Origin: Stagonosporopsis chrysanthemi
Lineage: Eukaryota; Ascomycota; Dothideomycetes; Pleosporales; Didymellaceae
DNA: 64,000 nucleotides
Direction: 5' to 3'
Assembly (NCBI GenBank): GCA_022560025.1
Contig: JAFISE010000070.1
Coordinates: 91,272 to 155,271, forward strand
The position numbers were made by a program, and so were the translations under genes. Position 1 is the stretch's first letter. Each line of letters opens with the position of its first letter. The notes under the pieces are model-generated. The model was not told where the DNA came from and made no database searches. It saw only the letters and a list, made by a program, of their open reading frames with translations. Below are positions 46,330 through 58,109 of this stretch, piece by piece.

Positions 46330-47887
46330 ATGCCAGATCAATACCATCATGCTACAGTACTCATTGCTGGGGGTAGTATTGCTGGTCTTACGCTCGCCAA
46401 TGCTTTAGAAAAGCTCGGTGTTAAGTATCTCGTTCTGGAGAAATACGAACGAATCGCTCCAGATCTCGGTGCCAGCATATGTGTCTTCCCTAATGGCTTT
46501 CGGATTCTAGATCAGCTGGGATGCTATGGTCGGATCAAAGGGATGGCCCAAGGGGCGGATCCATTCGCGAGCGTAACAATGAGAAATTGTAAAGGCCAGG
46601 CGATCATCGAAGTATCGGGCGCGTCACAGCAGATTGATCAGAGGTACGCGAGTTATATGTATTGACACATCCCAAGTGTTACTGATTGAATGCAGGATGG
46701 GCTACGCACCAATATTCATGGAACGCCAGATGATTATTCAAGCGCTATATGACAACATCAAAGATCAGAGCACTATCTGCACTGGCAAAGGTGTGGTCGA
46801 GGTCCACCTGACTGCTCAAGGAGTGCAAGTGACCACGAGTGACGGAACTTTGTACACCGGAGATGTCCTTGTTGGTGCAGATGGAATACATAGCGCTGTC
46901 AGGAGCCAGATGTGGAAGTTGGCAGCCGAGCAGCGACCCGCATCTTTTCAACTCCCAGACAAGAAAAATGTTTCCATATCATATTGCTGTATGTTTGGTA
47001 TCTCAAGCCCAGTACATAGGTCTCCGCATGACCAGACCCAACATATTCAAGGCCAGAACCACTCATACTTAATCTCAACAGGGCCAGAGAACGTTCAATA
47101 CTGGTGTCTTTTCAAGAAGCTGGACGTACCGGTACAGGCATCGCGGGGCGAAATTCCGCGTTACACTGATATCGAGAGAGATACGATGGCAGAAACTCAC
47201 GCGGCTGATCTATTGTCCGAGACATTGACATTCGGCGAGCTATACCGCACGAAGAGAACAGCGACACTGCAGGCATTGCCAGAAGTGGTTTTTGACAAGT
47301 GGCACTATGGCCGTATTATGACAATAGGCGATGCTGCACACAAGGTAAACAAGCTTGGCACCAATGTCCGAGAACGGAAGTTTGACCTACTACAGACCAA
47401 TCCAATCGGTGGCCAAGGTGGCAACAGTGCGATCGAAGATGCTGCGTGTCTTGCGAATCAACTTAACCATCTGATCAAAGCAGACGAGACAAAACAAGGT
47501 TGGGGGAAACCAGAAATCGAGGCCGCTTTCAACAAAACTCAAACTTTGCGCTATGGGCGCGTGAAGAAGCTGGTCAGGAAGTCACACTACATGCAGAGAG
47601 TACAAGCTATGGACTCATGGGCCATGAGGCTCATTGCCGAACAAGTTATGCCCTTCATGGGCGGCAAGCGGGTTGTGAACTCGCTTTGTAACGACTCTGA
47701 GGGGGGGACAATATTGGACTTCTTGCCTCTCCCACGCAGGGGGCACGCTGGGCATTGCACTGACACGGTCCTTCTGGCAATCAGTGTCACCTCGGCAATG
47801 ACGGCGCTAGGTGCATTCTTCGTAATGCTGGTAGTATGGCAAGCGGCTCGCGGCTTCCACCCATATGTTACGACTGTTTTGAATTAA
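46330..47887 (+). CDS. FAD-dependent monooxygenase, PaxM-like, 484 aa
   Basis: Three exons, 46330-46643, 46696-47344 and 47396-47887. The N-terminus holds the FAD-binding motif VLIAGGSIAGLTLA (about 10-23) and the E that ends the second strand (VLEKYE). The DG motif is LVGADGIHSAVR, and the GD motif is GDAAHK around residues 316-321, followed after splicing by TNPIGGQGGNSAIEDA. A C-terminal hydrophobic helix (TALGAFFVMLVVW) probably anchors it to a membrane. This is the class of PaxM and salicylate-hydroxylase-type enzymes that epoxidise or hydroxylate prenylated and aromatic substrates. No polyketide synthase, prenyltransferase or cyclase lies within the window, so its pathway is unknown. 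Intron 2 is 51 nt and free of stops, so its retention would insert 17 residues in frame. Confidence 0.88.
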
Positions 47888-49269
47888 TGTGAAAAGGCCT
47901 AGCCCAGCTGAACCGAAAGACTTATGGCAAATACTTGCAAAGAACTAATATCATGGTTTTCCTCTGAAAGATGGGAAGCCTCGTCTGGCATCGGCCCCTG
48001 GTCGTATGTGAAAGGATCTCAAGGCCAAGAACAATACGTTGTCAAATACTGTACTCACGCGACCTGCTTTTATAGTTTCCTTTCTTACAACCCGACAGAA
48101 TCATGATGTATGGTTTCTCTCTCAACCATGCAGTGGTTGCGCTCAGCCAATCTGAGGGACTATCCGTGCTGCATCTTACCTGAACTCCTCTAAGCATCAG
48201 TTTTGATCATCCATGCAGTAAGCATGAGCGTGTAAGGAGCACGAAAGTGCCAATGCCTGTCAAATCTTGTTGTCCAGATCTTTTCCCTCCAAGCCAGATT
48301 CAGGCTCTGCCTTACCTGCCGTTTCTCTCTTGTCATCTGATCGATGTCGACCTCAACTCGGCATTTGCATGTGGCGAACTTGTTGCCTGTTTCGATACGA
48401 GACTACGCCGAGGACGACCTGTAAGTTGTCTCTATTGGTCGTTTAGTGGGCTTCCTGCGAGATACAGATGTGGAGGGGCAGTGCCGCAAGTTGGCGGTGG
48501 TGAGGGAGGGTAGGAGGAGAGTGGCTGCGAGGACTTCGCCCTGTCAAACCCGTAGTTGCGAGCGTCATTCAGCCCAAGTTTGACGTGCTCGAGCCGGTGC
48601 ATACCATCAAGGAACATTCTTTCAGTGGCACATTCGAGACTGCACGAGTACTACGCATGTGCCGCGGTTTGACCAAACGAAGTTAAGAGTTTGATGTTTC
48701 CAGCGACAGACCGATCGGGCAGTCGCGATGTTCCTGCGCTAGGCACGCGCCTGCGCTTGTGCCCCACTAAAGGTCTCTACCCGGTGACATCAGCTCCAGG
48801 CCGACCCCTCCCATCGCCAAACACGGCTGTTGAACTTTCGGCAATGGCCTTCGTTTGCAGCAATCCTGCAGCTTTCTACCACGCGCCGAGACAGCCGGTG
48901 ACAGCTGCTTGCTTTTCATACGCTACAAGCACTACGTGCCACTGCATTGCGGTTGTCATTACCGCATTTGCTCGTCTCCGGTGGCTGTGATTGACCCCAT
49001 GGATCTGTTCTAGTCCACTAGCCCACCAGCCTGACGAGTACCCGTCTTTAAGGGTCTGCTCAACGATAATTGTGGATTTGCTTACGTCCAGATTAGAGCC
49101 TGTTTGCTCTGGCTCTCGAATCCCATAAGAGCACGTCGAGACCCTAATCACTTGAGGCATTCACGCGTTCAGTTTGAAACATACCTGAACCTCTTTGACT
49201 TTTCCTAGAAGCTGTCCTGAGTCCTGGAATAGAGACTCCTGATTCAGTGTCACCTGCAGATAAATCATA
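47888..49269. other. Intergenic region, no supported gene
   Basis: About 1.4 kb with short, motif-free frames. The final few hundred bases should be the promoter of the next gene. Confidence 0.5.
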
Positions 49270-50636
49270 ATGCAGTCGCAGAAACCAATCTTCTGCGCTA
49301 CGCACCCCAGGGCGTGCTCGACGGCCTTTGAGCGGGTAGGTATTGCGATCTTGTAGCGATATGAAAATGTTGACAACCCCACAGGTCTTCATGACCCGAA
49401 AGGACCTGAAATGCGTACACGAGCCATTCGGCGATGCATACTACTTCGGACCTGAGCGTCTTGGTTACCGCTACGAAGGCCCTGAGAACGAGCAGGCGAG
49501 GCAAGAGAGTGGCTACGCCAACAGCACGTTCCGCTCGATCTTCGACAGGATCGCGAAAGACAACGCCGAGGTACGCATAACCCAATCTGTCGTATCAGCA
49601 TTAGTTCCCGTACACCACCTACTCGTCCACTCGAGCAAATGCTTTACGAACTGCCTCTTTGGATCAGTTTGTCCCGGTTGTGGCCGCTCTCAACACACCC
49701 ACCCCGTGCACACTCAATGCCTGCAATTCTGGATCTACAAGCAGATTACTAATGACTCGTAGGGCAAGCGCGCGTTCATAAAAGATATGGCACAGTATTG
49801 GATTCCCCCGCAAGGAAAGCCAAGACCCACGAGCATCTGCCCATCCATGTCCAACTATCGCCGCGGCGTTGGAACAAACACGACCGAACTTTCGCCCGTA
49901 CAGACTCGGGAAGACCGCCCTGGCGAACCGTACCCGTACGAGACCAGGGTCGAAGAGGGCAACCCTACCGTTCTCCCCAAAGACCTCCTTGCGACCTACC
50001 ACTTTATCTTCCTTATCCGTCACCCGAAGTACAGCATTCCCAGCTACTACCGCTGCACACTTCCTCCTCTGGACAAGTTGACCGGGTGGGACTACCTCCG
50101 CAAGGACGAGGCCGGATACTCTGAGCTGCGCGAGCTGTTCGACTATCTCCGCAAGGAGGGTTTGATTGGTCCCAAGTCTGCTGGTCAGGCGGGTGAGACC
50201 AACGGCACCAACGGCACCTCGCAGGGAATTGAGATTTGTGTTGTCGACGCTGATGAACTGCTGGACAACCCCTCAGGCATGATCGAGGCTGTCTGCAAGA
50301 CCACAGGCATTGATTACACGCCCGAGATGCTGGTTTGGGATACCGAAGAAGACCAAGCGCTTGCCAAGAGGGAGTTTGAGAAATGGAAGGGTTTCCATGA
50401 GGATGCCATTGACAGCACTGAGCTGCGAGCCAGGACTCACGTAAGCCTTTGTCCAATCTTCCTCACATTTCAGGTCACTGACTACTCTACAGAAGAAGGC
50501 GCAGACCACTAAGGAGCAGGACGACGCTGCGTGGAAGGAGAAGTACGGCGAAGAGGGTGCGAAGTTCATCCGCGAAACTGTTGACGAGAACGTGGAGCAC
50601 TACGAATACTTAAAACAGTTTGCTATCAAGGTCTAA
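49270..50636 (+). CDS. Sulfotransferase-like P-loop protein, 357 aa
   Basis: Four exons, 49270-49335, 49385-49570, 49763-50440 and 50493-50636, with introns of 49, 192 and 52 nt and all phases 0. The protein begins MQSQKPIFCATHPRACSTAF, where the H-P-R-A-C-S-T-A loop corresponds to the 5'-phosphosulfate-binding loop of sulfotransferases, and later has FLIRHPKYSIPSYY, a match to the R-x7-S 3'-phosphate site. Such proteins are widespread in ascomycetes and are often labelled P-loop NTPases or sulfotransferases. Whether this one moves sulfate, and onto what, is not known. The tiny 22-residue first exon holds the key loop and is easily missed. There is no signal peptide, so it is probably cytosolic. 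Confidence 0.85.
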
Positions 50637-51076
50637 AACCAAGAAGGTTGGCCTTGATCAGATAACGAAGATACGACAATTTCCTTGCTGCAGTCCAGCT
50701 TCAAGATCTGGGCAACGCAGAAGTACCCTTTTCCTTACGACTATTCAAACATGCCACAGGCCATTTCCAGACATCAATAACGCGATTGCATTATTTGCAG
50801 CTGCATAACGTATCTGTATCAACTTCTGTTTGCTGGCTGTGAATGACCATGGCAAGCGACTAACTGGTGTATTTGAATTGCAGTACAACTACATCGCCGA
50901 GGCGCACAGGATATCTTCTTCAACATCAACCGACCATTGCAATTACAAATCTTTAACTTAGTACCGATCCAAACGCGCCGAAATCGTGGGTCATGCCAAA
51001 CCTGGCTATGACAGCTCCAAGAACGCCAAACACGAAACGCCCTTTGATTGTGTATGCGTAGACACAACAGTCATGC
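50637..51076. other. Convergent intergenic region
   Basis: About 0.44 kb between two convergent genes, probably the 3' UTRs. Nothing else is seen. Confidence 0.5.
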
Positions 51077-52114
51077 TCAACTGATGCGACCGAGCTCGAT
51101 CTCACGTCTCCGTTCCTCTCTGCTGAGCCCTCTCGAGTGATTGCTGCGCAAATCGCCGTTCGAAGGGCGATGCTGCGTTCGCCCCCGGTCCTGCAATTGC
51201 TGCCAGGCTTGTGTTTCACCCAAACTATCTGGCCTGCTGTCTGCGCGATCTCGAGCCCACGGCTTATGGGATGCCTGCGGTGTGCCAACCAGCTCCTGAC
51301 TCCTTTCGTATCTCTCGAGTCTTTCTCGCTCCTCAGTGTCCACGGGTAGATCTATCCTGAAGCTGCTCGCGTCGGGGCTCGGTCTGGCGTCGCGCGGTAT
51401 CAACAATGCCATTCGTTGGTTGATGGAGTCGTCTTCGGCACTGGGAATGGGCGGCGGCTGCGACTCCGTACGAACAGCTGTCGGGTATGTGTTCGCGATA
51501 TAGTTTGTGTAGAATGATTGCTCGGAGTAAAGATTCGACCGCTGTGAGACTGCGTGGCGTCTTCTTGCAATCTGGCGGCGTTTCCACCACAGCAGACTGG
51601 CATATAAGATTGTCGCAAACCCGCTGAGAACGGTAGCGCTTGTTGCAGCAGTCCTCCACTCATAGCTATCGGTAGCGAGGAAGTTGTAGAGGATTACAAC
51701 AAGACCGAAAATGGATGAGGCGAGCGCTGGTCTTCGACTAAGTCAGCATTGACGGTGAAGTCTGGCGCGGAACACATACACAAACACGTTCTCGGCCTGG
51801 AACTCGTCGTTGCGACATGCGAAACACAACAGCGCAGTGAACGAGTATCCAGCTGTGAGAAGCGCGACAACGAAAACAGACAACACCGCTGTGCTGAACC
51901 TCAGATGGTCTGATGATTTGGCATACAAGCCCGGCAATATCAGGTAGCTGTCTTCGGTCAGCCTCCTCAAATCTTTGAGCGAGCGCGCGACTTACCCTCC
52001 CAAAACCATCCAGGAGGCTGTCATCGCTATGAAGCGCCAGTACCATGGCACCCGCTCACGGCCTTCAGATTTGCCATCGATGATGTGGATGTAATCGCCC
52101 TGACCGGAGGGCAT
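51077..52114 (-). CDS. Four-helix membrane protein, 315 aa, conserved in Pezizomycotina
   Basis: Three exons, 52114-51996, 51947-51780 and 51737-51077, with introns of 48 nt and 42 nt. The spliced product has four hydrophobic segments: FIAMTASWMVLGGYLILPGL, STAVLSVFVVALLTAGYSF, ALASSIFGLVVILYNFLA and TVLSGFATILYASLLWW. A basic KRRQIARRRH turn follows, then a hydrophilic C-terminal tail of about 150 residues that is rich in R, S, P and E. The four-helix plan resembles MARVEL- or SUR7-like proteins but no diagnostic motif is present. Function is unknown. The 42-nt intron is near the lower limit for fungi, yet both its borders (GTATGT..CTTAG) and a CTGAC branch site are present. Confidence 0.78.
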
Positions 52115-54538
52115 TTCGCGACGGCAACGCGCCTGTGGCGGCGGCGGGGTTGGTGGGCGGTTCGCGACTCAGGTGCTGTGTGCCTGACAACGGCAGAAAT
52201 GCCAACAGAAAGCCAACGCAGCGTCACAACAAGCAGCTCGAAAAGCGAGACAAAAAGCAAATGAACGAGTGACTTGGGTCTACGGAGAGGTCGGAGTCTC
52301 CCTGCCTCTTGCGCCGCAGACGAAGGATTGCTTGCACCGCGTCGACCTGGTTCAGCCTAATCACCTGCGGGCGGTTCCTAACACTTGCGGCGCGGTTCGG
52401 TTCGTGAGTGGGTAGGGCTAGCGGCCGAAGCAGGTGGGTGTGCGCCGTGCAGTCAGTGGTGGGAGCGTCGTCCTGTTGCAATTTCTGCTTCAACAAGCAG
52501 TCTGGAGGCCTCTAGTAGGTGTGGATTCAGATGCGAGGGAATATGGAAGGGAGGGGAGACAGTCAGAGCCAGGGCTGAGTGAGGTTGGGACCAAGGGCGC
52601 CGGCGGCCAATGTCTTCGTACTTCGCTGAGGCGGAGGACAGCCTGCTTCGGGCTCAGCCACGAGTCGTCCCTCAAGACGACTGCAACCCTGGCTCAGCAC
52701 TCCAATCGCATGCGCCAGGTCCGATGCGCCACTCTAAGGCCAGCCGCTCTGCGCGATCTTCGTCGATGGTGTTAGGGAGTGTCGGTGACTATCTTTTGTT
52801 CTGCTGCGTTCGAGGCAGCACTTACACAGAACCCTCATCATCAAACAACACCCCGGGAGTATTGCACGCAGCCATCATCACGCCCATCAGCTTGTCAAAC
52901 TAGCTAGGGCTGTTCGCGAGCGCTGCGCTACAGCGGCTGACTTCTACGCCGCATCTCACCCAGTACATCCGACAAGCATTCTCGAACACCTCGAGCCAGA
53001 GGTGCTGTGCTGACGCCACCCCCGATGTCTCCCATGTCCGGCGTGAGTTTTGACGGGTGACATAGACTTTTGGCGCACACGGTGATGAGAGTCTCTGACT
53101 GGCCGCTGGAAGGGTCGTTTCAAGTGAGCTGTCAGCTGTTTGTGGGGGTGTGTAGACTATTGAATGTGAGATTGGCCCACGCAATCTCTCTAACTGTCGT
53201 CATTGAGCCGAACAGCGGTTCTCGGTCGCATTTCAATACGATGCGTCGGAGAATGGCCTGCTTGTTCTCAAGACCCTTCGCAGGCAGGATTCGCTTTGCC
53301 CTGTTGCTGCTGCGGTGATCACCGCTTTGCAGGTGCGGCTGATCCGTCCAACGTCGCACGTGGAGACCATGCGCACTGCCGCAGTGGATGCCACTAGTCA
53401 TAGCTGGATGTCTTTTCCGAGGAAAGCATTTGGCGAAGGCGTCCCTGGGCCATTGTGATCATTCAACAATAGACATTTTGACCTCATCGAGTGGACACGT
53501 TGTTTCAATGATTACTACGGAGGTCCGCTTGTGTACGTTGCGCGAGGAGATTGCGGTGTGCGCAGCTCAAAGGCAGCACTTGTGTCGCCTTGTGAGAGTC
53601 GGCGGGCATGTGTAATGTGTCTCCAACTTCAGTTCTGCGTACACATCTCTGGCTCTTCGAGGACTTTTCCACAACTTTCTGATTAGTAGACGTCCAAGGA
53701 TACTATCCGTAAGCTGCAAAACTGTCTATATCGTTCGGGAAGATTTCAAATAGAGAAGCAACAACCATGTTTGCAATTCGGTCTAGCCGAGGCAGGAGCA
53801 GGGATCCACACTTGATTAGACTGGGTCAAAACAGTTTTCAAGGACCGTGATGTCTGTGGTGTTGTTGTCGAACTCACAAACTAAAGTATAGATATTTTGC
53901 ATGTGAGCATTCCTCCATCGATCACATCACTTCCTAACTAAAAGTTGGGTGTCTTCCATAGTACAGTGGTCAGTGTTTCTGCTCATCATTCTCCGGAACG
54001 CCGATACAGCTCTTTTTCTCCCGGACATGCCCTATAGCGTGGTGGTTGAATTAGGGTAGTCAACACTCTCGTTGCATTGAGCGACAGCCACCTAGAATTT
54101 TTTGTTGCTCATCAGCAACTACTATGTACTACACATCCTGCGCTTGTAGTCTTGGGCTTGGAAATGCTAGATGACAACCTTTATTAGTCTTGGGGCATGT
54201 GCGGTGACGTGAGCCTTGCAGGTATCACAGGTTGAGCGTTGGGGCATGTTAAAGTTTGGGATGATCATAAAGTGCAGATTGCTCAGGATAAGATTGCACG
54301 TTGCAAATTGCTTAGTAATGCATCCAAGTAGAGCCTTCGACCTCAATTGCAACACAGATCTTTACGATACCCGCAAAACCCGAGCGAATGACAGCCGTTC
54401 AATGTTACGTCAGTGGATCCCTGCACAACCCCTCATTATGCTAAAACAACGAGTACTTAAAGTATCGGTAGATCTACCAATATCTGTAACGTACCTGCCC
54501 ATCCATTCAACGAGAAGACTCGCAGGCGTCAGATAATT
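52115..54538. other. Large intergenic region, no supported gene
   Basis: About 2.4 kb. Frames up to 113 residues are present on both strands, but none has a motif, signal peptide or plausible splice partner. I see no terminal repeats of a transposon. The 3' part must hold the promoter of the Gfo/Idh gene. Confidence 0.5.
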
Positions 54539-55697
54539 ATGGCAAATCAGAAGAAGATCGGACTCATTGGGCTTTCAGCCAAGGGGTACGTACTAAGGTC
54601 CTCGCTGCTGGGTACATCCTGACCAAACCTCCAGCTCCTGGGCAACTCGGTCTCACTTGCCTTACTTGCAAGCAACATCACTCTACAAAATCACAGCTCT
54701 TCAAAACAGCTCCAAAGCATCCGCTGAAGCAGCCGCGAAAGAATACTCGCTGAGCGATGTAGCCACCTACGCTGATCCCACCGCCATTGCCTCGGACCCG
54801 AACATTGACATTATAGCCGTCAGCGTCAACGTTCCCGAGCATTACGCTCTCATCAAGCCTGCCCTCGAGGCGGGTAAGGATGTTTTCGTCGAGTGGCCGC
54901 TGGCTCGCAATGTTGCGGAAGCCGAGGAGCTCACTCAACTGGCAAAAGAGAAGGGTGTCAAGACCATGATTGGTTTGCAGGCACGCCAAAACCCATCCGT
55001 CCTCAAGGCGAAAGAGATTGTCGAGTCTGGTCAACTTGGCAAGATTCGAACTAGCACGCTTTTTGGCCATGGTGCGATCTTCGGTCCTACAGTAGACCAG
55101 AGCTTCCTGTACGGTCTGCCCATCGAGGCAGGTGCAAACTTGCTCACAATTCCCTTCGGTCATGCAGTCGACGCCCTGTGTTATGTTCTTGGTGAGCTCA
55201 AGGACATCTCAGCCACACTTGCGAATCTGTTGCCCGAGCTTGATCTCATCGACAAGGATGGTAAGCCGGCGGGCAAGGTCAAGAAGACTGCACACGACCA
55301 TGTCAGCATCACGGCACAGCTCGCCAATGGTGGTGGCGTTGTCAGTGTCACGTATGCTGGAGGCTTGTCGCGCAGCAATCGCGACTTCGTTTGGGAGATT
55401 GTGGGTACCAAGGGCACGCTTGTGCTCGAGGGCCCGAAGATGGGTGGACACGTGCAGATGTTCCAACCAACGATCAAGCTGGCAAAGACTGATCCACAGG
55501 CTGATCTGGAGGCTGTCGAGGTTGAGAAGGCGCCGGATACGTCTTATAACGTGGGCAGAGCATGGGATGCTTGGGCTGGTGTCGGACTTGACAAGGGCCA
55601 CAGCGTAACAACATTTGAAGATGCGCTACTGAGGCACAAAATGATCGACGCCATCTACCGGAGTGCTGAAAAGGGTACGAAGGAGAACTATGTGTAG
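54539..55697 (+). CDS. Gfo/Idh/MocA-family oxidoreductase, GAL80-like, 369 aa
   Basis: Two exons, 54539-54585 and 54635-55697, join over a 49-nt GTACGT..CCAG intron to give KIGLIGLSAKG-SWATRSHL, a Rossmann nucleotide-binding start. The segment DVFVEWPLARNVAEAEEL is the fungal variant of the family's EKP loop, seen in GAL80-like proteins. The rest follows the Gfo/Idh/MocA fold, with a C-terminal beta-sheet region. Relatives either oxidise sugars with NAD(P) or, like yeast Gal80, only bind ligand and regulate. No binding residue here decides between the two, so the substrate is open. It lies in a group with two MFS transporters and an Ldh_2-family dehydrogenase, which would suit sugar-acid use. 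Confidence 0.88.
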
Positions 55698-56358
55698 GCT
55701 GCCAACATAGTCAATCGTAAAAATTCCTGTCATGACCACAGTGCCTTCTCGTTGTCGGAGCTGCTCTCGTTCTACGACTAGTGTCGACAACGGCAGAGGC
55801 GGGCCTACCATGCTCGGAAATTCCAAGATAAACTTACAAATTCATTCTGCTATCTAAGCCAGGCGTCGTAACTCGTTATGCGCAAATATAAAGTTAGTGA
55901 CAGGTTGTTTGCTCAAGCTTGGGATTCTTTCATCACGCGCTAGACCGTTTTGGACTAGTGTCTTCTTGCTTTTCTCTTACGTTATGAGCGCCCTCCCACT
56001 GCCCACAAAGGAACTCTTAGTCAAGCTCCTGATGTTCGCCTTGACCTCTGTGATGTCAGGATGCGGCGTCCACTGCTTGTGTACGCCTTTCCTGAGAAGC
56101 AGACATCTTGCGGCTCTACTGAGCAACGATGTCGTCATCTTTTCCAGAAGTATACGCTCCACATGGTCAAATCTACTATGTTCTCCACGAAACCCCAGAG
56201 GCTCGGTGGTGCTTGGGGCGCGAAGCTTTCCACGCTTAACCTTCCGATACCCACCGCCTCCACGCCAGCAGAACTAGAGGTATCCACTTGGTTCGAGCAA
56301 GTCTGAACATCTTCCCTCGTATCTTGTTCTCCACGTCTCATTCAGACAGCTGCCAAAT
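55698..56358. other. Promoter region of the DHA1-type MFS gene
   Basis: About 0.66 kb between two plus-strand genes. It contains the 3' UTR of the oxidoreductase and the promoter and leader of the transporter. No gene is seen. Confidence 0.5.
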
Positions 56359-57998
56359 ATGTCGAACCATGAACTGGAAGAGTCGGCATTTGTGGCACAA
56401 ACATCGAGGTCTACTTCCCCGACCTCGGCGGAAGAATCAGACGTCGAAGCGCGGCTACCGAACCATAGGAATGGTATCTTGACTGGAGAGAAACTCGCAC
56501 CAGCGGCTACAAACAAGACAATCGACTTTACACCAAATGATCCGGAAAACCCTTTCAACTGGCCCGTCGCGAAACGATACCGAGCGTGCATTCTCGCGTG
56601 CGCCATGACTTTCATCGTTCAAGTCAACGGGACGATGATGACCAGCGCTGCTGAGCAAATCAACGAAAGCTTCCATGTCAGCGACATAGTGTTCCCACAC
56701 TCATACTGGCCGGTGCTGAGCTGGAATCTGGGAGGTGCCGCCGCGCCGCTTGTGGGTCTACCTCTGATGGAGAACTTTGGAGTGCGGTATACATATCTAA
56801 GCATCTACGCTGTTCTGATCATATTCATCATCCCGCAAGCCGTGGCTCAAAACTTCGCTACCCTGATCGTTGTTCGGATCATCACCGGCTCGTGCACCGC
56901 GACGCTAGCAAACATCACCTCTGGAATTGTGAGCGACATCTGGTACCCTGGTCTCACAAAAAGCTTCTTCACATCAATGTACATCTTCGCTCTTCTTTCC
57001 GGACTAAGCATGGGCCCGGTTTTTGGTAGTCTGGTCGTTCAGTACACCACCTGGCGTTGGTATAGCACTTCCCCTCCACGACCCAAACCCCTAAGGCAAG
57101 CCACTAACAGACTTACAGGATCTTTATTGGCCAAATAATCTTCTACTCTGCTCTTCTTCCTGTTCTCTTCCTAGCCCTTCCCGAAGTCCGTCCAGACGTG
57201 ATCCTGCACCACCGCGCTGCTAGAATCCGGCGCGAAACCGGTCTCGCCGTGCACACGGCGCAGGAAAAGAAGAAGACCAGTGTGTCCGACATCCTCACCG
57301 AGACGCTTATCCGTCCCACGCGACTCTTGTTTACCGAAGGCGTCCTGATCAGCTTGGGCATGTGGTCCGCCTTCGTGATCGGCATCGCATTCATGTTTAC
57401 GCAGAGCATCATGCAAGTGTACTCAGAGCTGTATGGGTGGACCTTCTTCGGCACAGGGATGGTGCAGAGCGCAATCGTCATCGGGGAGTTGGTGGGCGTA
57501 TTTATACAGCTAGTGCAGGACAGAGTGTATTTTGCTTCTGCAAAGGGCAACACGGAGGTCCCAGGCCACCCTCTCCCGGAAGCGAGACTGTATTTCAGTA
57601 TCCCGGCGTCATTTGTTGGACTCACCGGCGGCCTGTTCTTCTTTGCCTGGACGAGTTTCTCCAGCGTCCCGTGGATTGTGCCTTCAATAGGCCTGGGGCT
57701 GGTTGGGTTTGGATTCTTCTTGTGTACCACCGCCTTGACGACCTATATTGTTGATGCATACACAAAGTATGCTGCCAGCGCAGTTGCAGGCGTTGCTTTT
57801 CTGGAAAACTTTATGGCTGCATTTTTGCCATTGGCCACGCAGAGCATGTATCGGACCCTAGGCTTTAATTGGGCGAGTAGTCTTCTGGGCTTCATAGCAT
57901 TAGTGTTGAGCTGCATACCTGTAATCCTGATTAGATATGGAAGGCAGCTTAGGGAGAGAAGTCCTTTCATGGAGGTAGCAGGTCACAACAAGGATTAA
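56359..57998 (+). CDS. MFS transporter, DHA1-type (multidrug/polyamine family), 526 aa
   Basis: Two exons, 56359-57059 and 57119-57998, join over a 59-nt intron to give TTWRW-IFIGQIIFYSALLP. The N-terminus is a hydrophilic tail with the family's signature DPENPFNWP just before the first helix, and about 12 hydrophobic segments follow, including the long cytoplasmic loop around RRETGLAVHTAQEKK. Members of this class export drugs, toxins or polyamines across the plasma membrane, and some serve secondary-metabolite clusters. Substrate cannot be told. It is tail-to-tail with a sugar-type MFS gene (58110-59944), with only about 110 bp between the stops. Confidence 0.9.
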
Positions 57999-58109
57999 GT
58001 AGTAGTTCAATGAATCGTGATCGTATTCATAAGAGATGGAGCTTCGCCCTTGCATCTCAATGTTCATAGCCACAAACTAAGTAGTAGCGCAAAGTCTTCG
58101 CGTTTGCGC

